Notes under the pieces: model-generated
What the model was told of the DNA's origin: nothing
What the model saw: only the letters and a program-made list of their open reading frames with translations
Database searches by the model: none
DNA from: Meghimatium bilineatum
Taxonomy: Eukaryota > Mollusca > Gastropoda > Stylommatophora > Philomycidae
Direction: 5' to 3'
Length of the DNA: 64,000 bases
Assembly (NCBI GenBank): GCA_034231615.1
Contig: CM067315.1
Location: forward strand, 28,319,623-28,383,622
Position numbers and translations under genes: made by a program
In this document: piece after piece, positions 32,193-42,474 of the stretch
How positions within the stretch are numbered: the first letter of the stretch is position 1
How the letters are laid out: every line of letters begins with the position of its first letter

Positions 32193-33790
32193 TAATTATT
32201 GTGTCAAAATAAATTGAAGAAATCTACTCCTTCTACATGTTCAATTTAAACACGAATTAAACAAATAGTTTGTTCTTTTTCTGTTGTATGCATCTGTCTA
32301 AAATGTTAAAAATAGTATTATGAAAAGCTCATACGTAGGTTGACAATTATTCCTGTATACAAAAACTGGAAATTAGAATGATATCCCCTTGTGAACCAAT
32401 TAACAACCAAATTGAGCTTATTACGAACATGTGTGTTTCCAGTAATGAACAGTACGAAGCATGGGCACTAAATAAAAAATTGTCCAAGAGAATAACATCA
32501 TTTGAATTAAAGTGCTACAGAAGAGTTCTGAGAAAACCATGGACAGCAAGGAAAACAAATCAGGTGGCGCAAAGCACACTCATCGCCCAAGAGAGCTGGT
32601 TTCTGAAAATCAGATTAAATGATAAACTATTTTTGTTCGAGAGACATGACGGTATGGAGATAGTGATATTTGAGGTATATCAACCAACCAAGACGCCGTT
32701 GGACAGAAGACATTCAGGAATGTCTGCATATGCCCCTAAAGGAGGCGGTACACCTTGCCCAAGACTGAGGAGAATTCAATAGAGCCATAAGGAAGATCAC
32801 GTTCTGGAAAGAATATGTTACGTGTTTATCCCCTTGTGGTGAGGTACGCCTCTTTAAACTATGGGTGCGAGTCCAATTTAGTTATATCAGAGGTATTTGA
32901 ACATACAAAATCATGGGGTACTGGTTCAGATAATCCTGTCACCATGACTCAAATAATAAAATTGGGTTGATAAAAACGAGATGTATTATATGCCCCGGCA
33001 GTTTTGGTTCAGCAACACACTCTTAAATACATACTCTTGATTACGTGGTGGCCTGATTAGCAAAACACGACCTCTATTATTATCATTTGATGGTTTAAAA
33101 CTTTGATGATATAACCAAATGTCGCCATAGTGTTTCCGGAGTCATAAATTCGAGTAAAGAAAGGCGACATTGCTACCTGCCAATCGTGTTGTAAGAGGCG
33201 ACTATGCAGGTCTTGGGCTCACGTTGGTTGTTGCATCCCAAAAGAGTCAAAGTGAAACAGAAGCTATGCTGAAGTAGGATCTGGCAGGCCGAAAAGCGCA
33301 GATATCGTAGCTAAGATGTAAACTGTAACATAATGCACTTTGTTCTCCAAACTACATAATGCGGGAGTCTGAGAACTAACGCAGAAGAGCAAGAGCGAAA
33401 TTGAATCATGTCCGCTGTTGAAAGAAGAGCACCTTATCATAAGGGTACCACCAATGCAACAGAAAACTTTAGTAGATGAGATGCCGTTATATTGAGACTC
33501 TCTTATAGAAGCTTTGTAGCATGTCATCTATACAATTATAGACCTGAGTAGAATTCTCTTTAAATAAGCATTGTACTTAAGTGAAAGATGAAGTCTCCTG
33601 GGTATGAAAGACAGCTCATAAAAAAATTACACCACTGCACTTGGGAAGTAAGAGTTAATTCATTAATTAAGCTCTCAATTCCTGGGGTTCTGAATCAATC
33701 AATATTAAATCGAGAAATATATCTACTTGCATAGTTTATACTTCTATTGATAAGGGGTGGGGTGTGGTTAGTTCCTTCTCACGCTTAAGA
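32185..33790 (+). repeat. Composite block B (paralogue of block A)
   Basis: In order: 215 bp of non-coding sequence, the C-terminus of an RTE-like ORF2 (32378-32780: NKKLSKRITSFELKCYRRVL, RKPWTARKTN), then 120 bp absent from block A, a common non-coding part, a diverged SINE-a (33135-33385) and repeat R (33390-33790). It lacks the three LINEs of block A and so supplies their empty sites. Confidence 0.85.
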
Positions 33791-35010
33791 AATCATGTTT
33801 GGGGTGCAAAGGGAACGCAATGCTCTAGGCAGATCCAGGGTTAGCAGATAACCAAGATCCCAAATGTACCTCCACGCGGTGCACCCTGGAAACGGAAATA
33901 CAGCAGCTCGAGCTGATTCTGGCCAAATCATTTGGGGATCGTGTCCGAGAATGTGGAGGTAGCAGATGGAAAGAGATTTGCCTGCACAAGAGACAGACAA
34001 TATCTCCGACACCACCAGCATCACCACATATAGCGACACTGTCGACATACAGTGAAGCTAGTCAGTCCAGTCCGAACATTGGAGGGGCGGCCAATGTAAA
34101 ATGCACGCAAAGGTAGATGCATGGCGAGAGACATAGATTTCATACCGAGTACAATGAAACAATGAAAGGGCAGAACAGCGCTAGAGGGCAGCGCGAACTG
34201 CAAATAGAAAGTGAAAAGTCCCTAGGAAAGGGGAACTACAAGCTCCGTCAGCTCGAGACGAGCTTCTAGTTACCTGTGTTCCTTACAGGCAGAGACCCAG
34301 ACCCATTCATTGGCGTTTGGTAAAGCAAGAAGACCTAATCCAACTCTAATGTCGAGCCTTCCTAAACCAGAAATATGCTCGCGAAGAGAAAGGGTTCCGT
34401 ACTTGATGCGCTCAGGCACAAAAGGGACAACGATTTAGCCCTGGCCCAACTCTACTGTCAGGTTTTCCTACACCGGAAATACACTTGAAGAGAGAAAGGG
34501 TTCAGTACCTGATGGGCTCAGGCGCTATTGGGACAAGGACGCTCAGCTCGAGAACGCCTTGCTCTCAAACGCGTGGTGTGAGACTCGAACTTGGACAAGG
34601 GGTACACGATGTCGATGAATGACACCTCGGCTAAGAGGGCGAAAGAGCCAGGGTCCAACTCTTCTGATGAGTTCTTCCCCTTAAGGAACCAGGCTCACGG
34701 ATGAGAAACGGTTCAGTACCCAATGGGCACAGGCACAACACGTCCAATTACACGAGGCAAGTTCATAGACAGTGGAACACCTCGTTCGAGTCAGACGAGA
34801 GCACAAAAAAATCGTCTGGGCGAAGAGTCTCCACTACGCGTGCCTGGAGACAGATATAGAGGCTGTCACAGGCTAAGGGTAGCCCACCCGAATTGTCAAG
34901 GCATGCCGAAATCGGATGTGCTAGGCCTACAAGGCGCATAACTGTGGCACAACGTAATCACGCTCCCGGCGGAAATCGCACGGATATCCGTGATGGTTAC
35001 AATGGAGCGA
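33791..35010 (+). mobile_element. GC-richer retroposon with repeated 5' units
   Basis: About 1.2 kb, richer in G+C than its surroundings. Three related units start near 34338, 34446 and 34657 with CCAACTCT, each later carrying GAGAAA..GGTTC.GTAC..ATG. A short frame from 34610 (MSMNDTSAKRAKEPGSNSS) recurs at 63320. The last 100 bp (34915-35010, from GTGCTAGGCCTACAAGGCGC to GGAGCGAACG) recurs alone at 52997-53102 with target duplications, so it is the 3' end of a retrotransposed element. The frame may be the start of a LINE ORF1; that is inference. Confidence 0.6.
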
Positions 35011-35176
35011 ACGAAAAACAAACATAAGATGTTTATTTATTATGCACTAATGCATGGTCATAATTCTAACTGAATTTTCAAAAGTGGATGTAAAAATGGC
35101 CATCATTACTTATGATGGACGAACACACACATGTAAACTTCAGCACCTCCATGTTTCTATGTGGTACATATCTTCA

Positions 35177-36653
35177 GATAATATCACATTATCACAGGTC
35201 CAGACAATATCACATTAGAAGAATTAGCAGCTTTAGATAACTTTGGAGTTGAAATAATCACAAAATTGCTGAATGACATATATAACAGCGGAAACATACC
35301 CGATGACTTAATGAGATCCATATTCATAGCATTACCTAAGAAACCAGGGACCACTGAATGTGAAGAACACCGTACAATCAGCCTCATGAGCCAAATAACC
35401 AAAATACTGCTCAGAATCATCATGAAGAGAGTGAGAAACAAAATAAAACCAGAAATAAGTCCAGAACAATGTGGATTTGTAGAAGGCAAAGGCACCAACA
35501 ATGCGATTTATATATTGAGAACACTAATAGAGAGGTCTATAGAGGTAAAAACAGATCTGTACCTCTGTTTTATAGACTACACTAAAGCTTTTGACAAAGT
35601 TAAACATAGCGAAATTATACACATGCTAGAGAATCTGAACATTGACAGCAAGGATTTAAGAATAATCAAGAACATGTACTGGCAACAAACAGCAGCAATA
35701 AGAGTAGGAAAGCAATTTGGCCCTTTTCAACAAATAAAACAAGGAGTCAGACAGGGATGCGTGCTTTCACCAGACCTGTTCTCTCTATACAGTGAAAACA
35801 TAATGCGTGCAATAGTAGATATCCCAGGAATATCAGTGGGAGGACATAACATAAATAATTTGAGATATGCGGATGACACTGTTCTGATTGCAAAAAGTGA
35901 GGAAGACCTTCAAAAATTAATTAAAGTAGTAGTCACAGAAAGCAAAGAGAAAGGCCTCTTCCTAAATATCAAGAAAACAGAAGTAATGGTTATTTCAAAG
36001 AAAGAAAATAACACACCTTGCAAGATCATAGTGAATGATATAGTATTAAAACAGGTCCACCAATTCAAATATCTAGGTACAATTATAACAGCAGATGGAA
36101 GAAGTTCAACAGAAATAAGATGCAGAATAGGACAGGCAAAAACAACATTCAGAAAAATGAAAAATATACTGTGTAATATGACCTTGTCATTAGAGGTGAG
36201 AAAGAGAGTTCTGCAGTGTTATATTACCCCTATACTAACATATGGGTGCGAGTCTTGGACAATAAACAAACTGGAAAGTGGGAGATTGGAGGCAACGGAG
36301 ATGTGGTTCTACAGAAGAATGCTGAGAATACCATGGACTGCCAGAAAAACTAATGTAGAGGTGTTAAAAGAGTTAAATGCGAAACGGACCTTAATCAACA
36401 ATATAAGAAAAAGGCAATCTTCTTTTTTTGGCCACTTCATGAGACAGGCAGGTTTAGAGAACATAATCACAACAGGCAAGATTGAAGGCACCAGAGACAG
36501 AGGGCGACAACGTGAGAAAATATTAGACAGTTTGACAACCTGGCACGGCAAAGAAACAACAACGACTTTGATACATAATACTGTGGACAGAGAGCTGTGG
36601 AGAGCCATGACCGCCTACGCCACCCGGCATGGCACCTGATGATGATGATGATG
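35177..36653 (+). mobile_element. RTE-like LINE, 5'-truncated, open frame, (GAT)n tail
   Basis: A recent 1477-bp copy bounded by perfect duplications ACATATCTTCA (35166-35176 and 36654-36664). It contains one uninterrupted frame (separate CDS entry) and ends TGATGATGATGATGATG, the short-repeat tail typical of RTE-group LINEs. The endonuclease and first RT motifs are missing. Confidence 0.96.
35182..36639 (+). CDS. LINE ORF2 fragment: reverse transcriptase and C-terminus
   Basis: A non-LTR reverse transcriptase lacking its N-terminal endonuclease. The frame is open from the truncation point and has no own start codon; the first ATG is not meaningful. RT motifs in order are IFIALPKKPG, EHRTISLMSQITK, QCGFVEGKGTNNAIYILR, LCFIDYTKAFDKV (motif A), QIKQGVRQGCVLSPDLFSLY (motif B), NNLRYADDTVLIA (motif C, catalytic DD), GLFLNIKKTEVM, and QFKYLGTIITADG. 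The C-terminus has LTYGCESWTINK, WFYRRMLRIPWTARKTN and FFGHFMRQ, and the end RELWRAMTAYATRHGT overlaps the tail. No internal stops in about 480 codons. It cannot be autonomous without the endonuclease. Not a host gene. Confidence 0.93.
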   Translation, partial: YHIITGPDNITLEELAALDNFGVEIITKLLNDIYNSGNIPDDLMRSIFIALPKKPGTTECEEHRTISLMSQITKILLRIIMKRVRNKIKPEISPEQCGFVEGKGTNNAIYILRTLIERSIEVKTDLYLCFIDYTKAFDKVKHSEIIHMLENLNIDSKDLRIIKNMYWQQTAAIRVGKQFGPFQQIKQGVRQGCVLSPDLFSLYSENIMRAIVDIPGISVGGHNINNLRYADDTVLIAKSEEDLQKLIKVVVTESKEKGLFLNIKKTEVMVISKKENNTPCKIIVNDIVLKQVHQFKYLGTIITADGRSSTEIRCRIGQAKTTFRKMKNILCNMTLSLEVRKRVLQCYITPILTYGCESWTINKLESGRLEATEMWFYRRMLRIPWTARKTNVEVLKELNAKRTLINNIRKRQSSFFGHFMRQAGLENIITTGKIEGTRDRGRQREKILDSLTTWHGKETTTTLIHNTVDRELWRAMTAYATRHGT

Positions 36654-36664
36654 ACATATCTTCA

Positions 36665-37600
36665 ATCATGTTGCATACTATTGTTTTTATTTGAAGATTA
36701 TTCAGTTCTCTAATAGTGTACCGATACTTGTTGTTTATGGCGTACCGAAGGGGGTGCGGTCGCACCGTGAACCAAGACTTGAGGGGCATCAAAATACTTC
36801 TCAAAATAATGAAAACTTTTAAATGGGGTTTAAGTGTGTTTGCCATGAAAAGTTGATGCTCCGCACCGTAAAAAAATCAAAATTTGTTTCTTGTTAAGCA
36901 CATGTGGCCATCGTGTGTCTGTGAAGATTTTTTTATCGACACAGAAAAAAAAATGTCGCATGGATTGCAAGAATGATTTTGAAGAAGTTGGAGGCGGACG
37001 ATCTCAATATCATGGACTGAAGAGGTCAAGGGTACGATAACGCTGTTGTGATGAAAGGGGAACATTCGGGAGTTCAGAAACGGATTTGCGATATAAATCC
37101 AAAAGCCTAGTATATTGCCTGTTCGAACCATAGTTCAAAATTAGCTGGGATCCATACGGCACGAGAAGAAATAAACTCTGTCACCTTCTTCGGCACGCTT
37201 GATCGTCTGCACACCTTCTTCTCCAATTCTACTCACCGTTGTGAAGTGCTGATGAAAACTGCTCGAATTAGTCTCAAACGATTAGACGAAACACGCTGGA
37301 GAGCGAGAGGCGACATGGTCAAAATGGTTAAAAGCCACTTTCTGAAGATTCTGGAAACACTTGAATATTAACTGAGAGAACCGAAAATTCGGAAACGAGA
37401 TCCGCGGCTGACAGCTTGCTGGTGGTGATGCAGTCATTCACGTTCTTGACGTATCTAGGGTACTGTTCTTGCCTCCGGTTTAAACGGGAATAAATGACGC
37501 GTAGGATATATGCAGAAGAAGGGCTTGAGCGTTAAGGATTGTGCAGCAAAAAATGAAAGCTTTGAGTGAATTCCTCACAAGTTTTCGAGGGAAAAAGTAG
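36665..37600. other. No feature recognised
   Basis: I see no repeat shared with the rest of the window and no recognisable protein. Minus-strand frames at 36877-37131 and 37480-37665 have no domain. Confidence 0.5.
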
Positions 37601-37684
37601 CCGATGCGAGTTTGAGCTATGCGCAGTCGGTGTGTTCTGAACTTGGAATCCACACGGAGCCACATCGGCGAATACGTCTTAAAA

Positions 37685-39260
37685 AGAATATGCCTGGAGA
37701 AGAAGCCGCCGATGCCGGGTTAAGCAACAGAAATGAACTATGGTTGGAAATATGCGCTTCCATGGACAGAGTGAAACTTGAGATTTCAATAAGAATTGAA
37801 CAACTGCATGAAGTTGCTGACAAGTTTGGCTTTCTTTCTCCAAATCAACAGTTAGATGATCGAGTCGACATTGATCGCTACAACGCTCCTGATGATGACA
37901 TCAACAAGGATGAATTTTTACTCGAGAGAAAGCGACTAATGAATTTTGTCGCAGCATCTTCACACTTGAACTTAAACGACCAAGGGCCTATGGAGTTACT
38001 TGCCTTTATTCAGAAACTGCATCAATAAGGTGTGAAAACAGCTACTCACCGTACATAGAAATAAGAAGAGGGGTAAGACAAGGATGCATTTTATCACCAA
38101 GCCTATTTAATATCTACACAGAGAATATCTTTAAAAATATAGAAGAAATACCAGGACTCAAGATCAATGGGAAAATAATAAACAACATTAGATATGCAGA
38201 TGACACTGTTCTTTTAGCAGAAAGTGAACATGAACTACAAAGACTAATAGATCAAGTCAATAAATCAAGTAATGAATATGGACTGGATATAAACATTCAA
38301 AAAACAAAAACCATGATAATCAGCAAAAACACAGAAGAACAGGAGGTAAACATAAACATACAGGGAGAGAAACTACAACAAGTAAAACAGTATCAATATC
38401 GTGGACACATAGTCACAAATGATGACAGATGTGAAACAGAAGTTAAAAGGAGAATAGGAATGGCTAAAAGTACCTTCAATGACATGAGGAAATTATTAAT
38501 ATCTAAACAAATTACAAACAAGTTAAAAATGAGAATTATAAAATGCTACATCTATTCCATATTAATGTATGGCTCAGAAACATGGACACTAAATAAACAA
38601 TTAGAAGACAAAATTGATGCCTTTGAGATGTGGGTATATAGAAGAATAGGGAGAACATCATGGAAAGAGAAGAAAACAAATAAAGAGGTGCTAAAAACAC
38701 TTAATATGAAGAAAGAACTACTAAGAGAAATAAAGATCAGGCAAATAAAATACTTTGGACACATTAAAAGACATGACACCCTATTGAAGACCTTACTGGA
38801 GGGTAAAGTCAAAGGGAAGCGAGCAAGAGGTAGGCAGAGATACAAGTGGGAGAGTAACATTACACGATGGACAGGTTACAGTCTAGCAGAGTGCACCACC
38901 AAGACAAGAGACAGGAGATGTTGGAGATACGTTGCAGCCAACCTTCGTTGCGGAGACGGCACTTGATGATGATGAATTCAGAAACATCAGCTTTCCCATT
39001 CAGTACCCAACATTGTCATCTAACTGTGTATGTTCCTAACTCTAGGAAAGAAGTTTCTCCAAACTCAAATTAATCAAAAACTGCCTCAGGTCAACTATGA
39101 GCAACTTGAAAAATGTATGCCAACCTCGCAATTATGTCAATCGAACATGAGCTGGTCAATGATGGGGGGGGGGGGGGGGGGGAAGAAGAAGGTGGAATCA
39201 AAATATTCACTGCACCGAGCAGCAATTACCCTAGGTACGCCGCTGACTCAAGGGAAGTAA
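37685..39260 (+). mobile_element. hAT-like relic, copy 2, split by LINE
   Basis: Part 1 (37690-38017) keeps one frame: MPGEEAADAGLSNRNELWLE, ICASMDRVKLEISIRI, LHEVADKFGFLSPNQ, LLERKRLMNFVAASS, GPMELLAFIQK. Part 2 (38986-39250) continues with ACATCAGCTTTCCCATTCAG and a broken RSFSKLKLIKN..IEHELVND. A 19-base G run (39163-39181) and a deletion replace what copy 1 has as its last coding part. The split is due to the LINE at 38018-38975. The domains match copy 1 at 17726-18475. Left end undefined. Confidence 0.82.
38018..38975 (+). mobile_element. RTE-like LINE, 5'-truncated, (GAT)n tail
   Basis: Starts inside RT motif B (IRRGVRQGCILSPSLFNIY), continues with INNIRYADDTVLLAESEHEL, GLDINIQKTKTMIIS and, in the open frame 38313-38966, QQVKQYQYRGHIVTNDDRCE, LMYGSETWTLNKQL, WVYRRIGRTSWKEKKTN, RQIKYFGHIKRHD and [15 protein letters not shown], ending GDGT-stop. 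The tail is TTGATGATGATGA. Target duplications ATTCAGAAAC lie at 38008-38017 and 38976-38985. The copy 1 hAT relic carries the unbroken site near 18042. Confidence 0.95.
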
Positions 39261-39950
39261 CTGTCAGTGTTTTGGACACTAGCGACCAAACGCTTTAGTC
39301 AGGATTTAGTTTTTGCAGTAAGTACCGCTGTTTAATTATTCATACAAATAACAGCTGTTTATTTAATGTAATTTTAACGTGCATATATAAGGCAAAGGAA
39401 GTAATTACGGTAATCTATGAATTCAATTATTTTTATGATGTTAATAAGACTACAATTGTTTGCTTATGTGAATCAATTTTTCTGTTCGAAGTCAACATTG
39501 AAAAAATATGCCAGGACGAATACGTTATATTTTTTTTAACATTAACAGTACAGTTGAGTACAGTAATAAACAATTGTTTTATGTGATTTCCATATCAACA
39601 GTCGTTAGTATTTTCTTATTTTGTTAAGTATAGTTAGCAGACATTTATTTGTATTTTAGATTGTCTATTATAGCCTACTGTGTATGGAATGATCAGAAAC
39701 AGTTGAGTTTAGACCTCACAATACATATTATTTATTGTTTATTCTGTTTGTTAGTGGAACGATTTTTTTGTTGGTGAGTCAGAAGAGGGTATCACAATGA
39801 TTAGTATCATCAATATAGCTAGCTGTCAGTTTTATTTGCATAGTGACGATTTTATGGTTCGTACACTAGCACTGTACAAGCTGACACACAACTAGGGAGG
39901 TCGAGGTATAGTATGGTTTATTATAGTATATAGTATTATTTATGAATATC
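39261..39950. other. No feature recognised
   Basis: AT-rich, no coding frame of note and no repeat recognised. Confidence 0.5.
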
Positions 39951-40515
39951 ATCGTAGGCACTTGGACAAAATTTTCAAAATAATACTACATCATTAAAAA
40001 TACCACATTTAGATAGCCCTTGAAAATTGCAATTCAACGATACATCAACCAAGTCTGTACGTCAACCTTGGAAAAAGTTATGAAATTTTTCTGAATTAAT
40101 TTCACATCAAAATAATTTACATGAAACAGGAAAATATAAATAAAACTTGACCACAATAATGTAACTGAGCTGACAATTTCTTAATTATCTTAGTTATTTT
40201 CAATAATACAACACACAAACTATACATTTTTGTGTTCGTGAAGACAAGACACTTATGTTGATCACATTTCTGGAATGTTCAGATGGACACAGAACTAATT
40301 GATATTCAAAATGGCTGCTAATTTGCATAATTATAATACAAATAAATTAAATATCTATTAAACATAATAAAATACCACAGTAACTATATATTTTTGTATT
40401 CACAAAGACAAGACGCATCTGTTGATCACATTGATGTGATTCTCAGAGGCATGTACAACTAATTAATATTCAAAATGACAGCCAATTTGCATAAATAAAA
40501 CATATGTTGATGTTT
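39951..40515 (-). repeat. AT-rich repeat family, inverted copies
   Basis: 40010-40235 is the reverse complement of the 7391-7710 repeat (TCAACCAAGTCTGTACGTCA, AGGAAAATATAAATAAAACT, ACACACAAACTATA). 40235-40515 holds two units of the family at 5735-7390, with ACAAGACGCATCTGTTGATC, AACTAATTGATATTCAAAAT and AATACCACAG. Together they show a compound element of at least 0.5 kb present in both orientations. Confidence 0.65.
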
Positions 40516-40950
40516 TAAAAAAATTAACTGCCGTTTTCTGCACCGAGCTGCATCCTTAAAGTTACATATATAAAAATAAAAATGGTTAAAGGTTGCAGAC
40601 ATGAAAAATGGCAAAAAGACTAAATGTAAACATTAGTCCAAGAAATTTATAATTTTAGAAAAATTTTCTGTACAAGCGAATCCCGGATGTCCAAGTACCT
40701 AATCATCGGTCTATAGCCTATACCTGCTCGTGAATCAGCAGGCAGTGTCAATTAAAACATCATACTTCATTCCGAGAACCTCCACTATGTTTTGATAACT
40801 GTAAAACTCTGATATAACAAATGTCCAGAGTTGAAAGAAATGTACCTCAACATAAGAGGTACATTTTACTTAGGCATAACCAAAAAATACTGGGCAATAT
40901 TCCACTAGACTAGCTAATATGTCGATTTTATGTTCAATGCGTAGCTGCAA
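40516..40950. other. No feature recognised
   Basis: AT-rich sequence without identifiable gene or repeat. Confidence 0.5.
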
Positions 40951-40954
40951 ACCT

Positions 40955-41230
40955 ACTTGTGTTAAATCATTCTCAAGTGCCATGCCGAATGGTGTTGGCG
41001 ATCATATCTCTCCATGTACATCAATCTCCCATATATGTCATCATCTCTGTTGGTGCCGTCAACCGAAGCCATTTAGTCAAACTCTCCCATATCTTTTCTC
41101 TAGATCTTCCCCTTGATCTTTTCCCTTCTACCTGTTGTCACTATATTCTCAATGCCTCCTCTTCTCATTATGTGCCCAATAAATGTGTATTAAATGCAGT
41201 TCTCCAAATGAATTGTAACCATATGTCACT
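40955..41230 (-). mobile_element. RTE-like LINE 3' end fragment
   Basis: The reversed text AGTGCCATGCCGAATGGTGT, then GGCGATCATATCTCTCCATG, matches the C-terminal RTE end (compare 55690). The remainder toward 41230 carries decayed post-RT sequence. Confidence 0.6.
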
Positions 41231-41289
41231 ATATGTATATTCTCTGGTATTGTATCTTAAATCAGATGTCTATGGGAATGCCAAGCCAG

Positions 41290-41460
41290 TCCAAAAAATT
41301 CTGGCTGAAGATGGATATTGCAGGTCGAAAGGCGCAGATAATGCAGCTTGATGTAAAACATGACACAACGCAGATCACCCTCATACGTCCTTCTCAGGAC
41401 GGTCAGCGGAATGCTTTCAGAGGGTCTGCCGCAAGGCGTACGATGAAGAAGAAGAAAGAA
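41290..41460 (+). mobile_element. SINE-a-related variant
   Basis: Contains GGCTGAAGATGGATATTGCA, GGTCGAAAGGCGCAGATAAT and ACATGACACAACGCA as in SINE-a, then a different 3' segment (CCTCATACGTCCTTCTCAGG) ending GATGAAGAAGAAGAAAG. It is a third arrangement with the same GAA-type tail. Confidence 0.6.
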
Positions 41461-41478
41461 TAAATCAGATGTCTGCTT

Positions 41479-41640
41479 CCGCCGAAGATGTATGTGTTGG
41501 GCCATTGCCGCAAATAAAACGGCAACACAACGCATTTCCATTCTCTGGACTACATCCAACTGGAAATCTTGTAGGACCATTGTCCTGTTACAAGAGAAAT
41601 CCAGTGGGAATTTGAGAATGAACGCTGAAGAAGAAAGAAG
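41479..41640 (+). mobile_element. SINE-b copy with target duplication
   Basis: Full length, CCGCCGAAGATGTATGTG to AACGCTGAAGAAGAAAGAAG, bounded by 17-bp duplications AAATCAGATGTCTGCTT / AAATGAGATGTCTGCTT (41462-41478, 41641-41657; one mismatch). Confidence 0.96.
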
Positions 41641-41856
41641 AAATGAGATGTCTGCTTTACTTAATTTAGCTATAAGGTCTTTCTTCAACCGTATTACATC
41701 ACAACATAATTTTCCTGAGCCCTGATTGGACTCTTCAGCCATTTGAGGACTCACAAACACCAAACCTGATATAATTTTTCAATGCAATGTCCATCTCAGC
41801 TTGCAAAGGAGGAACATAATCATCATCAACAGTGTGCTCTCCCATGAGTTGGACAA

Positions 41857-41995
41857 TTTTCTTCTTCTTTTGTTCACATGGAATATGTCTATATCTGAAG
41901 TTTTGTATCTTCAATAAACTTGAATATATTTTGTAATTCACACAGAGATCAGTAGAATTTTTCTTCTGATGCTGTTCTTTTTTGGGATCAGTGTG
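41857..41995 (-). mobile_element. GAA-tail LINE 3' UTR fragment
   Basis: The reversed TTCTTCTTCTTTTGTTCACA, then TGTCTATATCTGAAGTTTTG, matches the end of the LINE at 13989-15253. The part toward 41995 is weak. Confidence 0.55.
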
Positions 41996-42049
41996 CATGC
42001 TTCAGAATTTCATATTTGGAACAATCTGAGTGTCTTCCATGTGAACATT

Positions 42050-42185
42050 CACATGCCTTTCGGTCATTTTGATCAAATATGGAATGAGACAGCCAACACC
42101 CCAAAATAACCTCCTTAGTTGCCTCTTACGACACGCATGGAAGGTAAACAGTATTCTATTCTTTTCTCTCCATGGGCGAGACAAC
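42050..42185 (-). mobile_element. SINE-a 5' half
   Basis: Reversed SINE-a: GCCTTTCGGTCATTTTGA, ATGAGACAGCCAACACC, CCTCCTTAGTTGCCTCTTAC, GACACGCATGGAAGGTAAAC. The 3' half is missing. Confidence 0.6.
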
Positions 42186-42474
42186 AGATAAAAGGGATGT
42201 ACTGAAAATGCTTTACGAGCACCTGAGGATGTGGATACCACCATTATTCAATTCTCAAGGCTGATATTGGGGAAGATTAGTATAGAACATGGAACGAGTA
42301 AAATTAGATGCCTGCTTGGAAGAATAAGGAACGAATTCAACTATTGAACAGCTGGAATTAACATGCATGTCATGCAATATTTGTTCTTGGAGACTTAGTA
42401 CCTAAGGGTTTATCAAAGTTAAGTACCTCAAGTTAAATACACATTAGACGATGAAGTTGTATTTCTATATATAT

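Noticed and set aside
34723-34941. 72-residue frame in the GC-rich retroposon
   Set aside because: Not conserved in the related segments at 52997 and 63300, and probably not coding.
35182-36639. Host reverse transcriptase or telomerase-like gene
   Set aside because: Target duplications, a GAT tail and RTE-type C-terminus identify a LINE copy.
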